From: Coniochaeta sp. PMI_546
Lineage: Eukaryota; Ascomycota; Sordariomycetes; Coniochaetales; Coniochaetaceae
Length of the DNA: 64,000 nt
Direction of reading: 5' to 3'
NCBI GenBank assembly: GCA_021432605.1
Contig: MU271145.1
Span: forward strand, 2,108,001 to 2,172,000
In this document: one piece after another, positions 43,526 to 55,906 of the stretch
Position numbering within the stretch: the stretch's first letter is position 1
How the letters are laid out: each line of letters starts with the position of its first letter
The notes under the pieces: model-generated
Database searches by the model: none
Seen by the model: only the letters and a program-made list of their open reading frames with translations
What the model was told of the DNA's origin: nothing
Translations under genes and position numbers: made by a program

Positions 43526-46500
43526 GGCGACCAGACGGGACGGCCGAATTAATAATGACGGACCCTGGCATCAGCGGAACCAACGGAATGCTCGAGACAC
43601 TGGAAACCAAGACGGCAGCCCATTACCGACAAGTCCCTTCTCATTACAGTTTTGGCCCAAAGGGACCTTCAGTCCGAGTAAGACTGCGGAGAGCAGGGTT
43701 GGCGAGTCGGTGACGTGCAGGAGCGGGCCGTCAAAGGAATTCCAGTACGTAAAAGTACGTAAGAGAACGTCTCGCAGCGTCGCGGATGCTAGGATGGCAA
43801 AGTGATGCGTTGGCCTAACTTGCCAAATTCTGCCAGTGGAACCTGTTGTAGATCAACAGGATGAATCGTGTTGATGAGCTCAAATGGCAAAGTTGAGGGT
43901 CGATAGGACACTGGTCGGATGATGGGGACGTTTGAGAAGGAGAGCATTCGCGATAGTGTGGAGTATTCACAATTGTCTAGATCCCTTTGTTCGCTGCTTG
44001 TCACCTGTGACCTGGATCTTGTCAAACCTGGTTTGGTGCCGTCAAGCGTGTGCGTGTGTGCGCGTGCCTGCGTAAATGCAGGTGTCGTGTGGATGGGTGC
44101 TGCGAGAGGGCTCCCAGCACAGCGGACAACCTCGGAAGTCTTAGTGCCTGTGTGACTTCATCGGTCGGTTGCGGTGGATTTTTAGGATGCCAAGTCGTGA
44201 TAAGCAGCCTGGCAGCGTACCTTGGTATTTACAGAGAGATGAATGTCGATGAAATGCTGTAGGTAATGCAAAAAAGAAACATGCAAGGCACGGAGTATGA
44301 CGAAGAATTAGGTGAGGAATTGCTGTGCTACGGAGGAGAGCCGTCGTGTCTGGTTATATCTCTTGTCTTTCCACCACCTTCCTCCCTTCTCGAGGGCGCA
44401 CAGGACCATCACTGATAAGAGAGGAACGGTGGCTGATAGCGAGTATCCAAGTATCTGAGGTACCTGGTGTACCTTACCTCCCATGGTACCTTATCCATCC
44501 TGCCCAGGTGGGCATGGATGGGGTCAGCTCCGCCAGCGGGGGCTGACGTCTTGGGGGCGCACTTGCAGACGTTTGGCGCAGCCCTGACTGCCTAATGACT
44601 TGTCGTAAGGTACAGTACACAAAGATACCTTCAATTCTTGGGGTTGTCCGGGTCTTACATCGACACTCTCACCGGCTTTCCAAACAGACACAGTCATCAG
44701 CAACGCCCACGGCCACTTGACATTCTCAGCGCTGTGAGAGGTTTATCTGGTGATCACAAACACAACCCAATGTGGGGGTCGCACGCCGGCACACCCGGTA
44801 CCTTCTTGTGTTGGAGATCCCCGTCGATAAGGCCAGTGTCCACTCGATCAGCCTTTTGGCATTCCCGGACGGGAGTGTCACGTTAGGCGGGCATTCCCTC
44901 TCTACTCTAAGTGTAAGTTTGCATCGTTGGGGCTTACCATATCCAGACAAAGGTACATAAGAGCTACGTTGCTTCCTCGCATTGGATGAACACCGCTTGT
45001 CTGTGCTGTAAACACCAACTCCTAATTGGCAGTACTGGGCCATTCGCCGACCTCGAAGAGATTTTCCAACTCCTTTCATCTCACTTGCAATTTGAACGAG
45101 TCACTCGAATTTGTGGCCCCCCCCCGTACGCGCACCCATGCCGAAACGCCGAAATACACTTGCCCCAGATTCGAAGCATTCTAGAAGCCCCCTCTTCGTT
45201 CATCCTTGCCCTCGATTAAAATTCTGTCCCAGCCCAGCGAGGCAATTCAACCTATGTAACCCTCCGCGATCGGACTTACGTGTACAGTGTATCCTTCGTT
45301 GTTATGCGTGCCAAATCCCTAAATGACCCGACAAATGGCAATCCGGATTTTGATGCTGTTGATTGGAGCGGTCATTGTCAGCAGCCTGGCAGCCAGGCCC
45401 GAGTTATCTGGGCGAGGGTCCACGCGGATGCTGCCTTGACCTGTGGTCAACTGTCGGCCACCGACATCTCATGAGCGACAACTGGTCACTCTCAATAACA
45501 AACCATCAACGTCACAAGCCAACACCTAGCACCTACCACAAGAAGCTGTTCGTCATTCCGAGCCTGCTTATTGGCTGCAACCCACAACCAGAGGCACTGG
45601 GCTTGCACAACGATACCCAAGACTACAAACCTCGCTATCTCAATCAACATATCCACAAAACATCAACGGTCGTTACCGACGACTAGTGTATCCATGCGGG
45701 GTACATGGAGCTTATTCATTTCAATGACAGACTCTTGGTTCTCAGGCGTCTCGTGGACAACGGAGCAAGCCCAGCCTCTGATAACTGGGCAATCGTCCAA
45801 GCTCTAGCGAGTTGCCAATTGCATGGTTTGACCTTGATGGCAATTGTGACATACGAATGCTGTCATAAGGAACCGCAGCATCACCACCATTGCCAGCAAG
45901 GCCGGCTGACTGCCACTTGAAGAAGGCCGAGCTAATATCGTGTATTCTCTTCGCCAAGGAGATGAGTTCTTTCTTAGCGTTTCAGCGTCAAAAGTCGCTC
46001 AATTGGGATGGTCGTAGTCACAGCGGATCAAGATCCAAGACCGGCCACAACAAGCAACTCAACAAGGTCCAGGATTGAGGGACTTTAGTTTCCGACGAAC
46101 GACTACCTTCCGCCTTGGTGTAAGTCGAAGCTAACAGACAACAACACCCTGCCCTGAACACGTCACATTTCTACCCACCGCAGGAAAAAAAAATCTCAAC
46201 CAGTCAACATGGGAGGCCAGGTGAGAAGTCCGATCGACAGTCCTCGACATGTGCTGATCGAATTCTGTATGGCATACGAGGTCTGCGATCGACTTGTCCC
46301 ATTCATGGTCAAGCTACCAGCTTCCAAGCGACTCGAATCCGGCCGCCGGCCGATGGATCGTCGGCTAGAAAAGCATTCGTTATGCCTTGCTTTATGCCAT
46401 GTGATTGCGGAATAGCGATGACCCAGCACTTGGCAAGGCTTGGTTCATGCGAAGATCTCGTCACTGGAACGCCGCCTAAATATGTACTCGTTCCATGTCC

Positions 46501-47019
46501 TTTTACCGTGAGCTGACATGAGTTCATCGCGCGTCGCCGTTCTTCATGCGGTTTGTCAGGCGAACCGGAGCAGTTCTATCTCAGCAATCACTGAGGCAGG
46601 CTAAGCATGAGAGGGTAAACTCTGAAGAAGAGGGTATCAATTCGTAACGACAGTAAAGTTGCTACAAACGCTAAGTTGCTGAACCAAACAGACACACGAC
46701 TCTTCGACGAGGCTGCTGTTGCTGGACATTACTCCCCGTCTAAGTACGAATGACAAACCACCCCCCAAAACCCTAGCCTGGAAGTCCGCCAGCTCATAGA
46801 ACCAAAGTATCATACAATACCACCCTCGCGAAAAGACGGGAAATATGCGGGTGTCTTGTGTAGGAAAGCAATCCGACGCCGCCCTCCCGGTTGATGGTTT
46901 TTTTCTCTCTCGTTGTCCCCCGATCCAGAAACGCCGCGTCCGATTTCGTAAAAGTCGTAGACCCGCCCATAAACTAGCAACATGTATAATAAATCGTGAA
47001 GATGGGGCGGCGAGTCGAC
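43526..47019. other. 3.5-kb gene-free interval
   Basis: No protein gene could be assembled on either strand; open frames are all short and of random composition. The part at 44440-44640 is dense in AGGTACC / GGTACCT words. The left end must hold the promoter of the orphan gene and the right end the 3' untranslated region of the 7TM gene. Unannotated non-coding RNA remains possible. Confidence 0.55.
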
Positions 47020-48886
47020 CTAGAATGGCCTCCCGCTCTCCCTCCACCCATTCCCGCTGGTAGGCGTGACGCCGCTCTTGGGAGTCACGACCCCGAAGCG
47101 CTTCTCGCCGTACTTTGAGATGCGCTCCTCGCTGAAGTCGCGGTCGTCGCGGCGCTGCGTGTAGTAGTATTCCATGTCCGGGTACACGCTCTCGCTGTAG
47201 TACCGCTCCGAGGGGAACTGCTGCCGCCCCCGCGAGGTCGCGACGCTCTCCGTCTCCGGCGGCGGTATCCGGTTGAAGAAGTCGAAACCGGTGTTCCGGA
47301 AGTCGTTGATGTTGGAGTCCCGCGATGTGGGTTTGGTGATGTTGGTATTGTTGAGGTTGGTGGTTAGCAGCCTCGGCGCCGTGGCGGACCTGTCACCGCG
47401 TCGCGACGGGGGCGGGCTGGTGGTGGTCTTGCCCGCGACAGCGCGACCGGTGTACGTCCCCGAGCCCTCGACCGCTATCTCCTTCACGATGCCGTCGATC
47501 TCCCGCTGGATGTCGCTCACGCGCATGATGCCGTTGGCGGTCATGGTCTCCTCCTCGCTGGCCCGCGGGCTCTGGCTCCGCAGTTCGGCGACGTCGCGGC
47601 GCAGGCGGATGTCGTATTTCTTGGCGCCACCTCTGCCCCTGCCGCTTCGGCTGCCGCCGCGCCGTCCTCCACGGCTGCTGCCGCGGGCTAGCTTATTCCC
47701 ACCCGGAGACCTGGGTGTGCTACCTCTGGAGGAAAGTGGCCAGCCGAAAGGTTTGCTGCTGGTGGCGGCCTCGACGTCGCCTGATTTGGTGGGTGCGACC
47801 GAGGATCGCCCTAGCCAGCCGCCGCGGTCGCGGGTGCGAAAGAATGGCCGCAGTGCCGGTGCTGAGGCTGTGATCAGGGCCAGATTTGTCTCGATTGCTG
47901 AGACGACGAAGCCGATGTTGAATGTTGGGTCGGAGGAGGTGACTAGGCCGAAGAGGCCTTGTACCAAGAGGACGAGCCGGACGACGGAGGTTATTGTGAC
48001 GCTAGGAATGTTAGTGAGATTATCACATGAGGAGGAGCAGATGACGCACATGAACCCGAGGAGGAAGACAAAGATGAGGGCAATTTTCGTCCGTCGTGGG
48101 ATTTTGAGATCCACAAAGATCCAGATAGGCAGCCCAAGGACCAGCAAGTCGGTCACAATGTTGAAGCAAGAGGTAAATGTATATAGGATCCGCCGATCAA
48201 CGCAGCGACCATTTGATATGGTGAGATCCCAGTTGAAGGAGATGGGGATGCACTGGAGCATAACAGCGAAGAAGACGGCAATCATCTGGAGAATGTTGAC
48301 GATGTTGAGGCCGATTATAAACCGGCGCACCCCATCCTTCTGGCCAAAGAGTCGTAGCAGGAATATGAGCACGGACGACTTGACCAGTGCGAGAACAGGA
48401 TTGTAGAGGATCTGTACCGCATAGAGCCATATTAGAGCCTCTGTTTGATCCTGGTTCTTTGGTATGTCCGCAGTATGGATGCCGATGAAGTTGGTTTTTA
48501 TGACTGTCGAGTTCTGTTAGATCTTCTCTATGGTCATGAGATGTGAGATGAACTTACAGAAATAGCTGATTATGGTCTCTGCTATCGAGAGGAGCATAGC
48601 TATACATATTAGCCAGTCATCTGCGATCACTCTGTTAGCAACCCATCCAGCTTCTGTCAACTCGGTGACACGGCCACGTACCCCATCCGAACTGTCGTAT
48701 CGCTATCCTCCCTGCCGCCCTTATAATGACAACGACTAGCGCGAGGGCTGGGAAGACGAAGATGATAGCAATAGCAAATATTTGGAGGCTTGTCGGTGTT
48801 GGATATCGTTGACCAGAGGCCAATATCGCGTTCGTGTCACCATTGCCAGAGGCGCTCATGTCGCCGAAAAGTGGTCTGTAATCCAT
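47020..48886 (-). CDS. Seven-transmembrane Rhodopsin-domain (PTH11-like) membrane protein
   Basis: Four exons, 48886-48682, 48620-48558, 48503-48050 and 48001-47020, encode 567 aa. Introns are 61, 54 and 48 bp, all with good branch points. The last is a multiple of three without a stop, so unspliced RNA stays open; removing it restores the helix LLGFIVTITSVVRLVLLV. Seven hydrophobic helices span about residues 35-275: FAIAIIFVFPALALVVVII, DDWLICIAMLLSIAETIIS, ALIWLYAVQILYNPVLALVK, FIIGLNIVNILQMIAVFFAV, CFNIVTDLLVLGLPIWIFV, the intron-3 helix, and IGFVVSAIETNLALITASAP. The KSSVLIFLLRLFG and GRCVD features are typical of the fungal Rhodopsin domain (PF20684-like). The 290-residue cytosolic tail includes an RG-rich patch (RRGGSRSGRGRGGAKK). 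Ligands are unknown; PTH11 itself senses surfaces in Magnaporthe, but most members are uncharacterised. Confidence 0.88.
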
Positions 48887-51352
48887 TCTAACGTCTCCGG
48901 TAGGAATACCGAAACACAATCCATCAGGCTACCTCACATAAGTCTTAGAGAAACGAACGTTAGGTACTACCCGGGAAAGAAAAGGCAGAATCAAGGACAA
49001 AGAGCGAGAAGAGGTCTGGGCAGTCGATGAGGGAAGGGGGATAAGTAATAAGATATAGACGTGAGCCTCGAGACGGGATGTGGATATCAGGATGATCTCG
49101 TCAGATGTCGAACGAGGAAACGAGAAGGCAGACTCTTGATGACGGTCACCGCCGTGCCGCGTCTCTTGTCAATGGAGACGTTCCCTCGAGGCAAGCAGGG
49201 TGTGGCTCCAAGGAAGAAAGGAAGAAGGCAAAAGGAACCTGAAGATGTCGATCTGTAGTCGACGTCTCGCAAGTTCTCCTAGTCAAACCCGCATGTATAG
49301 GTCCGGGCCGGATAAATCTGCCTCGTGTATCAAGATGCTCTCTGCAGGAGATCACCACGGAAAAGAGCCAGCTGAACGATGGTAGTTGTACGAGGGAGGA
49401 GGAGGAGGAGGAGGAGGAAGAAGAAGGAATGACAGCAGAGAGACTGAATGTCCATCTGACAGCTGACGCTTCAGACTGTTCCTCCTCATGGCATCTCTCT
49501 TATCTAAACTGATATGCGGCATGCACTTGCATGTCCGTGATGGTAGATAGGCAAAGCCTACAGACTATAGGATGGTGCCTTGACTGCAACCCATCGTACA
49601 GAGAGGGGACCTACGTGTGGCACACCTCACATCCAATACAAAACTGGATGATTCATCCATTACCGTGTCGTAGAGATCTAGGGGCACCACCCACCAGTGG
49701 GTCTCATCGATTACTTTGACATAAAGCGACAGGTAGGAGACACGATGTCGTCCGGAAGGCCCGACACGCGGAGTCGTAGAGACGGCCCGGCTAAAGTATG
49801 AAGGCCTCAAATGTCACGAGGCGTCCATGACTGCGACCAAGGCTGAGGAGAGCATCCATTATCATCTGAAGACATGCTAGAACTGACTGGGAAGGCGGGA
49901 GATCACTAAGTTGACAAGAACAGTCGATTGCTTCTTGTTCCTCTTCCGTCGTGGGCGGTACCGAGATGTGGCCTTGTTTGGATCACAGAAGGCGAGAATG
50001 CTCGCTGGATGTGGACTGTTAGAAGGATGATCAAACGATACGATGGTGAACGACATCCGTCATGGCTCGTCATGCAAATCCAAGCAGCACGGACAACGTC
50101 TGTCCTCCCACGAGGACGGAGTGAAAAGCTGGGGTACAGGCGCACACGGGCCAGCTAGTGCAGCCTAGCAGAAGTGCCTCGACCACATCGCAGGACGGTG
50201 GCAAACGGAACGATGGAGGCCTTGCAGAACCTCAAACCTGCGAGGTGATGCGGCTCGAAGTTCTTGGACTGGGGTAGACCATCGCACTCGAATTGACGTT
50301 TGAATTGACCCAAAGCGGCAGTGTGGTCGGTGCGTCTGGAGTGCAGCCGAAGGTCATGATTGGTTGCTCTGGCTGAACGGGATGCAAATGCAGACTATGA
50401 GACGGTTGGGGGAGAATGCTAAGGATGGTGCCGCTATGAGGTGATGCGCTCCGGACAGCGGCGAATGGCCTGAATGACGCTTCAAAGGTATTACGGTGGA
50501 GGAGCTAGGGGCGTCCAACGCCGCTAGATCACAGTACAGCAGCATACCAAATGGTATCTGAAGCATGTCTGTATGTAATATTCTTGATTCTGTATTGTAG
50601 TTCTGCATTATCCAAGTGCAGAAGTCTGCCCACGATCCATGCTCGTGAGTAGTGTACCTTAGGTAGGAATTTCCATAGACGTGACTGACATGGCAAGTGA
50701 CGAGTCTAGGTCACTCTTGTGTGGCAGTGAACCCGAGCTACAGAAAGGTCCAGCCCTGCAACAACCTCGGCTTTCATCACGACCCGCAACTGCGATTGAG
50801 ACTACGTTCGTTTGAGAAGTATATGGTGCCATTTACTCGTGTACGCGTAAGTCGGTCCTGCACAGCCAATACACGTGTAGATAGTGCACCCCCGATACCA
50901 GCTGAAAGCCGTACCCTAGGCTCGCAGCGGGTACGGGGAGCGGCCCGCAAGCCTGCAGGCATGGCGAAACTATACCGCACTGAGTAGCGGGAGGGCAGCA
51001 TTCAGCTAGAGCCGGCGCCGCTGCCGTGACGAGCCGCGTGTCTAGGTTGGCTCCAGCCGAAAGAGGTGGTGAGGACCTGTTACATCGCCGGATGCTAACG
51101 AGTACTATTGATTTCCAGGTGATGCCGGACATGCCGTGCGGGTCCGGCTTGTGGACGAGCTGGCCATGATGGAGTTTAGACACGTCTATCTATTGTGTGA
51201 GCTGAGGCAGCCGCGCAGTCAAGCATAGCGACTGAAGTTATAAAATCTCTTCATCAATCCGCCTCAAGTGACCAGCAGCCGACACATTCGCCAGGAAACA
51301 CATCCACATATACAACCCTTACAGACATTTTAAACTTCCAACACCCTAGCCC
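48887..51352. other. Divergent intergenic 7TM gene / CVNH gene
   Basis: 2.5 kb without a recognisable gene, containing the promoters of both flanking genes and a GGA microsatellite at 49395-49427. Confidence 0.55.
49395..49427. repeat. GGA/GAA trinucleotide microsatellite
   Basis: About eight GGA units followed by three GAA units, upstream of the 7TM gene (TCC/TTC repeats on its coding strand). Confidence 0.9.
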
Positions 51353-51404
51353 GTGAGTATCCTCCCTCCTCCATGGTCACTGCTCCCGAGACTAACCGTC
51401 ACAG
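51353..51404 (+). other. Probable 5' UTR intron of the CVNH gene
   Basis: GTGAGT donor, ACTAAC branch point and ACAG acceptor bound a 52-bp segment that ends six bases before the CVNH start codon. It contains an ATG at 51373 whose frame would otherwise overlap the gene, so splicing would remove an inhibitory upstream start. Confidence 0.7.
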
Positions 51405-51410
51405 TCCATC

Positions 51411-51734
51411 ATGCCTTTCGTCTCCAGCGCCCGCAACCTCCACCTGGACGGCAGCAAGCTTCGTTGCGAGCTGCAGCACAACGGTGGCTGGGTCCCGGCC
51501 GAGGCGGATCTCAACAACTACTTCGGTAGCAATGGCTTTGGCAAGGTTGTGTACGGCGCCCCCGGCGGGTTCTGGCCCTTACTCGATCACTCGAAGACGC
51601 GCCTCGATGGGCAGACGTTTTACGGTTCGATCTCGGCAGGGAAGACTCATCCTGGCGTGTATTACGATTTTACGCTCGACCTGGACAGGTTCTTCAAGAA
51701 CAAGGATGGACACTTGGTCTGGCAGAGGGGTTAG
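51411..51734 (+). CDS. Cyanovirin-N homologue (CVNH), single domain
   Basis: One coding exon of 107 aa, exactly one CVNH domain, with no signal peptide and no fusion partner. It shows the two-fold internal repeat of the fold: the first half SARNLHLDGSKLRCELQHNG with DLNNYFGSNGFGKV, the second half TRLDGQTFYGSIS with LDLDRFFKNKDGHLVW. Only one cysteine (C24) is present, so the disulfides of bacterial cyanovirin are absent, as in other fungal CVNH proteins. Family members bind high-mannose or related glycans; the fungal biological role is unknown. The ATG at 51411 follows a likely 5' UTR intron. The gene is isolated between large gaps, 2.5 kb upstream and 1.8 kb downstream. Confidence 0.88.
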   Translation: MPFVSSARNLHLDGSKLRCELQHNGGWVPAEADLNNYFGSNGFGKVVYGAPGGFWPLLDHSKTRLDGQTFYGSISAGKTHPGVYYDFTLDLDRFFKNKDGHLVWQRG

Positions 51735-53550
51735 AATATGGTGTGGGACGAATGGACCAGGGGCTCTAGAGGGAGAGAGGGTCTCGACGATCGTACTTTG
51801 CCACGGCTGGCAGGGGTGGACTTTTGCCTGTGAATCTAGCGATAATTTCAAACACTGTTGACAAGACAACAATGGAGAAGTGAGCTCACGGGCGTTTGCG
51901 AGAGGCAGAATAAAGTATCATCTATCTAGTGTCCCTTTTGTGTGGACAATCGGCCAGCACGGTATCAACTCTTTGGCTTGTCTTCAACCCTTCGGCACCT
52001 TGTATACTGATTTCAGAAAAGTGCGATGACAGTAAGAGAGCATATCGAAGAGAATGAAGTTGAACATGTTCACGGCTAAGAGAGCCGACCAGTCACGATC
52101 CCCAGTTCCGCATTTGAGGATCTACAGACATCAGACACCATAAATCCAAATCACAAATGATGGCCCGTACCTTCCTTGCCATCCCGCATCCCTGCAAGCT
52201 TCTTCCCATCGCACCTTCCCGAGCATGCTTCCCCAGATGATCGGCCTGTCAAGAACTAAAGAGAAGCCGGGGCCCTCCTTGAGGTCCAGTCCTCCGTTCA
52301 TCTGGTTTTGTCTGTGCGATTGATGCATCCCTCTCCCAAGATGTGCATTGCAGCGCATCTCCATTTCTTCTAGATCCAGTCCCAAATCCCAAATCCGGCA
52401 TCCTGCAGCGGAAGCCACGTCGAACCGCCATCCGAAAAGATCTAGTCTCCAGGCCCTGGGACGGAGACCCCGGGTCGAAACACAATTTAACCATACCAAG
52501 CCGTGGCCGCTGATGGTACGGCTCTATCCTCTGTCAGTAGGAGAGACAGACCTGAATCAACGGCCGTCTCCCTTCACCCTGGATTGTCCAGTCGACTCTT
52601 CCAGGATTCCTTCTCGAACATTCCGCATCTGCACCGGGTTCTCCATCTCAAGTCGTGATGTTCGCTGATGTGCCGCATCCGGACAAGGGTACAATCTCAA
52701 ATGTTGAGATGAAGATCCATCCGGATAGCTTGAATTCCGGCGAGCAGTCTCGCAGCCAACCCTTGCCTCTCCCAAGACGTCTTGTTACCCTTGACTGCCT
52801 GGATCACGTTGTACCGCAAGTACAGTGTTATTGGATGGGACAGTTCTCAAAAGCAGTGAAGAGTCCCTTGCGGTTTTTGGGCGAGGCACGATGTGCCTCG
52901 GAATATAACTGTTTATTAGTCTGAGATGTATCTAATTACACGGCGCAATCGCGCAGATGCCTAGGCGGATTGGCTACAGACCATCTATACCCTCTACCGT
53001 CCCGTTTCCTTCTGAGAAGAGGCGTATCTGCGACGCTTCCAGCAACGTAAAGTCGCTGGCCATGGAAGCCAGCGCAGAGGATTATCCGTCTAGAGTCTCC
53101 TCTCCCGTCGACGACCCTCACACACCGTCCTTCTGTCCTCGGTTGAGCTCGTCTTACGGTTTCTACGCCTTAGCGAGACCTGGTGATAGCTCATCTGCTT
53201 TTTCCCATGGATTTTTTTAGTATGTCATGTTTCATGTTTTTTTTTTGGTTGTTTGTCCTTTCGTGCTTGTCAGTGGCGATCATGACAACAAAGTGCCTTG
53301 TCTCATCAAACCCTGAAGCGGGTGACATGTGCCGTGACAGATGGTAGCACGAAAAGGACGCCCGCTTCTCGAAACCCTAGTCATTAGCCATCAAGTGCAT
53401 CGGTCTTGCATCAAACTGTCGTTTGGAACAGAGCGGACTGGGATGAAGCCACAATGGTGGCTCTAGTTGGGTATAAAACCCAACATTGGGATGGCGACGA
53501 GGAAGTCTGCGCACCATGTTGGCAGATGCAAACTCTGAGAGGATCAAACC
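51735..53550. other. Convergent intergenic CVNH / PAP1
   Basis: 1.8 kb with no supported gene. A run of ten T lies near 53238-53248. Short open frames at 52131-53220 look random. Confidence 0.5.
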
Positions 53551-55906
53551 TCAGCCGGCAGCGGCAGCTTGGACCGACGTCTGTTGTCGTTTCGGTGGAT
53601 TTGCATGTTCCTGGAGCAAAGTCAGTTTATTTACCAGCACAACGTATCACGGGTTGATCTGTTTAGTAATTGTCGTTGCTGAGGACAAGCAGTCCTCAGC
53701 CAAGAACCAAGGCGATTGCCGGGACATACTTCAGTGGCATTGCGTTTCTTCGGCGCAGGGGTGCCATTCGGAACCTTCTTCTTGCTAGGTTTTGCTGGTT
53801 TGACCTCGCCGGACTCGAACACATCATCCGGAAGATCCGTCCTAAGAGATCGATCAGCAACTTATCAGGTGGCCTGAGGATGGCCAGCGGCGGAAAACTT
53901 ACGCTCGCATGTGGTGGACACTCAGGCTGTTGAACTCCGGCTTGAACTCCTTCCAACCGTAGCAGAGATCCTTAAATTCGTTGACCTGGAAGGACAGGTC
54001 GAGTGATTTTGCGCCTGTAAGATAAGTATCATGACGTTAAGACGGAGCTCTTACCAGAACCTGACGAAAAGCGCAAGTAAAAGAAGGGGAGGAAACCGAA
54101 GGGATCACTTACCTTGGGCCAATACCAGGCCGATGTAGTGGCTGGTCGTGAAAACCTCGGTCCCGTTGCTCTTAACATCCTCGCTCTCGACGACTCCGTT
54201 AGTAGCATCTTCCGCTTTGACGTTTTCGCTCTGCTTATCTCCCTCCTTAGCGGTCTCGTGACTGAGAGCTCCATTTTTAACAACGTCGGGCTTGACGTGC
54301 TCGCTCTGTGGATGTGCTGGTATATCCTGCAGGTTGACTTCGCCAATGCCCGTTTCTTTCACCTGCTGGTTAGCCTGCGGCTCCTGTTTCACCTCCTCTT
54401 TGACAGACTGATCATTGCTGGCGACCGGCTGAGGAGCTTGGTCACTACCGCTCTGGGAGTTGGGCTTCACAGCCCGGTCCTCCGTCTTCGCCTTGGGTTC
54501 CACAGCCGCCGTCTTCTTCGCGATGTACTGCAACGCGCCGTTCTGGACTGCCTCAATCTCGGCATCGTTTTTGCAGAAGTGAGTCCTCTCGTACCCCTTG
54601 TTGAACGGACGTGCGAGGGCAATGCTCGGATGGCGTTCGAGGCCCTGAACCAGCAAACGGACCTTTGACTCGACATAGCCTGACCAGACCTTGTGAGCCT
54701 CCTTGTTCGTGCTGCATGTCGTTACCGACAAATAGTATTTGAAGCCGTTGGTGAAGAAAGTGTGCTTCACAAAGAGCTCCTTCCAAGGCTTCTTGCCCAT
54801 CATAATCAGGTCGGTTATCTCCGCTCCTCGCTTGAGCTCTTCCTGGATTACTGTCAAGGCTGATCGAGTAACGTTGAAGGTTGCGCACATGGACGGATAT
54901 GCTGGTGTGATGATGGGCATCAGGTGGTACCTGTCGCCAGGGTAGAGTTTAGGATTCCAAACTCGGACCTGTAACGGACCATCCTCAATATGCTTGAGCA
55001 GAACTGGGTCTGGCCACGGCCATCGCGTCATGATGTGAAAGAACTTGTTCACTATAACCGCACTCGCTGCCTTTGGGTAGAGCTGGCAGACCCTTGCAAC
55101 GAGCATGGCCCAAGCTACACCTCCCGGATAACCCATGATGTTGGCGTATATGGCTCTGCGTGTCGCCCATAACTTGATTGCTCGCAAGGCCAAGCGGAAC
55201 GTAGTGGGTTCCGGTACTAGGTCGAGAATTTCGTCCGTCACCCTCGTACCGTTTACGGACCGTAGCTCGCCGTCGTCAAGCCCCCGGAGAAGGCTATTGT
55301 CCTTGAGATTCCAGTCCTTATCGGCAGGCAGCTGCTTGAGAGTCGCAATGCGGGAAAAGATTAGATCGATGCTGATACCTGAATACTCGAATTTGATAAT
55401 GGGAACAAACGCGTCCCTCACGACCGCCATGTCGGTGATAGAACCAGCCGGAGCCATATCGAGAAGCAGCTGTGGGAAGTGTTCGAAATAGTCCTCACGG
55501 TTGACGTACTTCGGGACGACGACCAGGGTATCGATATCTGAGCCGGGACCGAAGACTCCCAAGCGGAAGCTTCCATATGTAAAGACCCTGCCGCGGGCAT
55601 CGCGAATGAGCACCTCGTTCTTTGGCTCTTTGATCTGTGCGACCTTCTTCACAAAGGCATCGGTGATCTTCTGTAGAGATGCGAGGACTTGATATCTGAT
55701 TTTCACATGCTACGTCAGCGCTTGCTTGCGGCCGAAGACAGTGCAGAAGTAATCAGCACTCACCGCTTTTGTGTCTCGGAAGCACTCTCAAAGCAACCCT
55801 GGGCGTGGAGCTCCTTGACCAGCTCATCGTTGGACCTCTTGTCGGCTTCGGTTGGAAAGGCCAAGCTTATCGGCGCCGTCAAGCCGTATGTTCGCTGCGA
55901 ATCCAT
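53551..55906 (-). CDS. pap1: Poly(A) polymerase
   Basis: Five exons, 55906-55764, 55695-54113, 54014-53903, 53841-53730 and 53610-53551, encode 669 aa. Introns are 68, 98, 61 and 119 bp. The N-terminus MDSQRTYGLTAPISLAFPTE is family-typical. The nucleotidyltransferase core has YGSFRLGVFGPGSDIDTLVV with D101 and D103, and D158 in SGISIDLIFSR, the three metal-binding aspartates. The central domain follows (YPGGVAWAMLVARVCQLYP), then the RNA-binding domain (WNPKLYPGDRYHLMPIITPA). A Lys/Gln/Glu-rich insert (about 425-520) lies inside the RNA-binding domain, before SHYIGLVLAQG and KSLDLSFQVNEF. The last exon gives the basic tail PPKRQQ. The enzyme adds poly(A) to mRNA 3' ends in the cleavage and polyadenylation complex. 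The second intron could instead be two small introns around a 6-nt exon, adding Ser-Gly. Confidence 0.95.
53678..53700. repeat. Perfect inverted repeat in last PAP1 intron
   Basis: GCTGAGGAC and GTCCTCAGC are separated by five bases, giving a 9-bp perfect stem in the 119-bp final intron of poly(A) polymerase, between donor and branch point. Confidence 0.85.

Noticed and set aside
43526-47019. Possible hidden multi-exon gene
   Set aside because: Scanned both strands for open segments with plausible splice joins and found none with non-random protein character.
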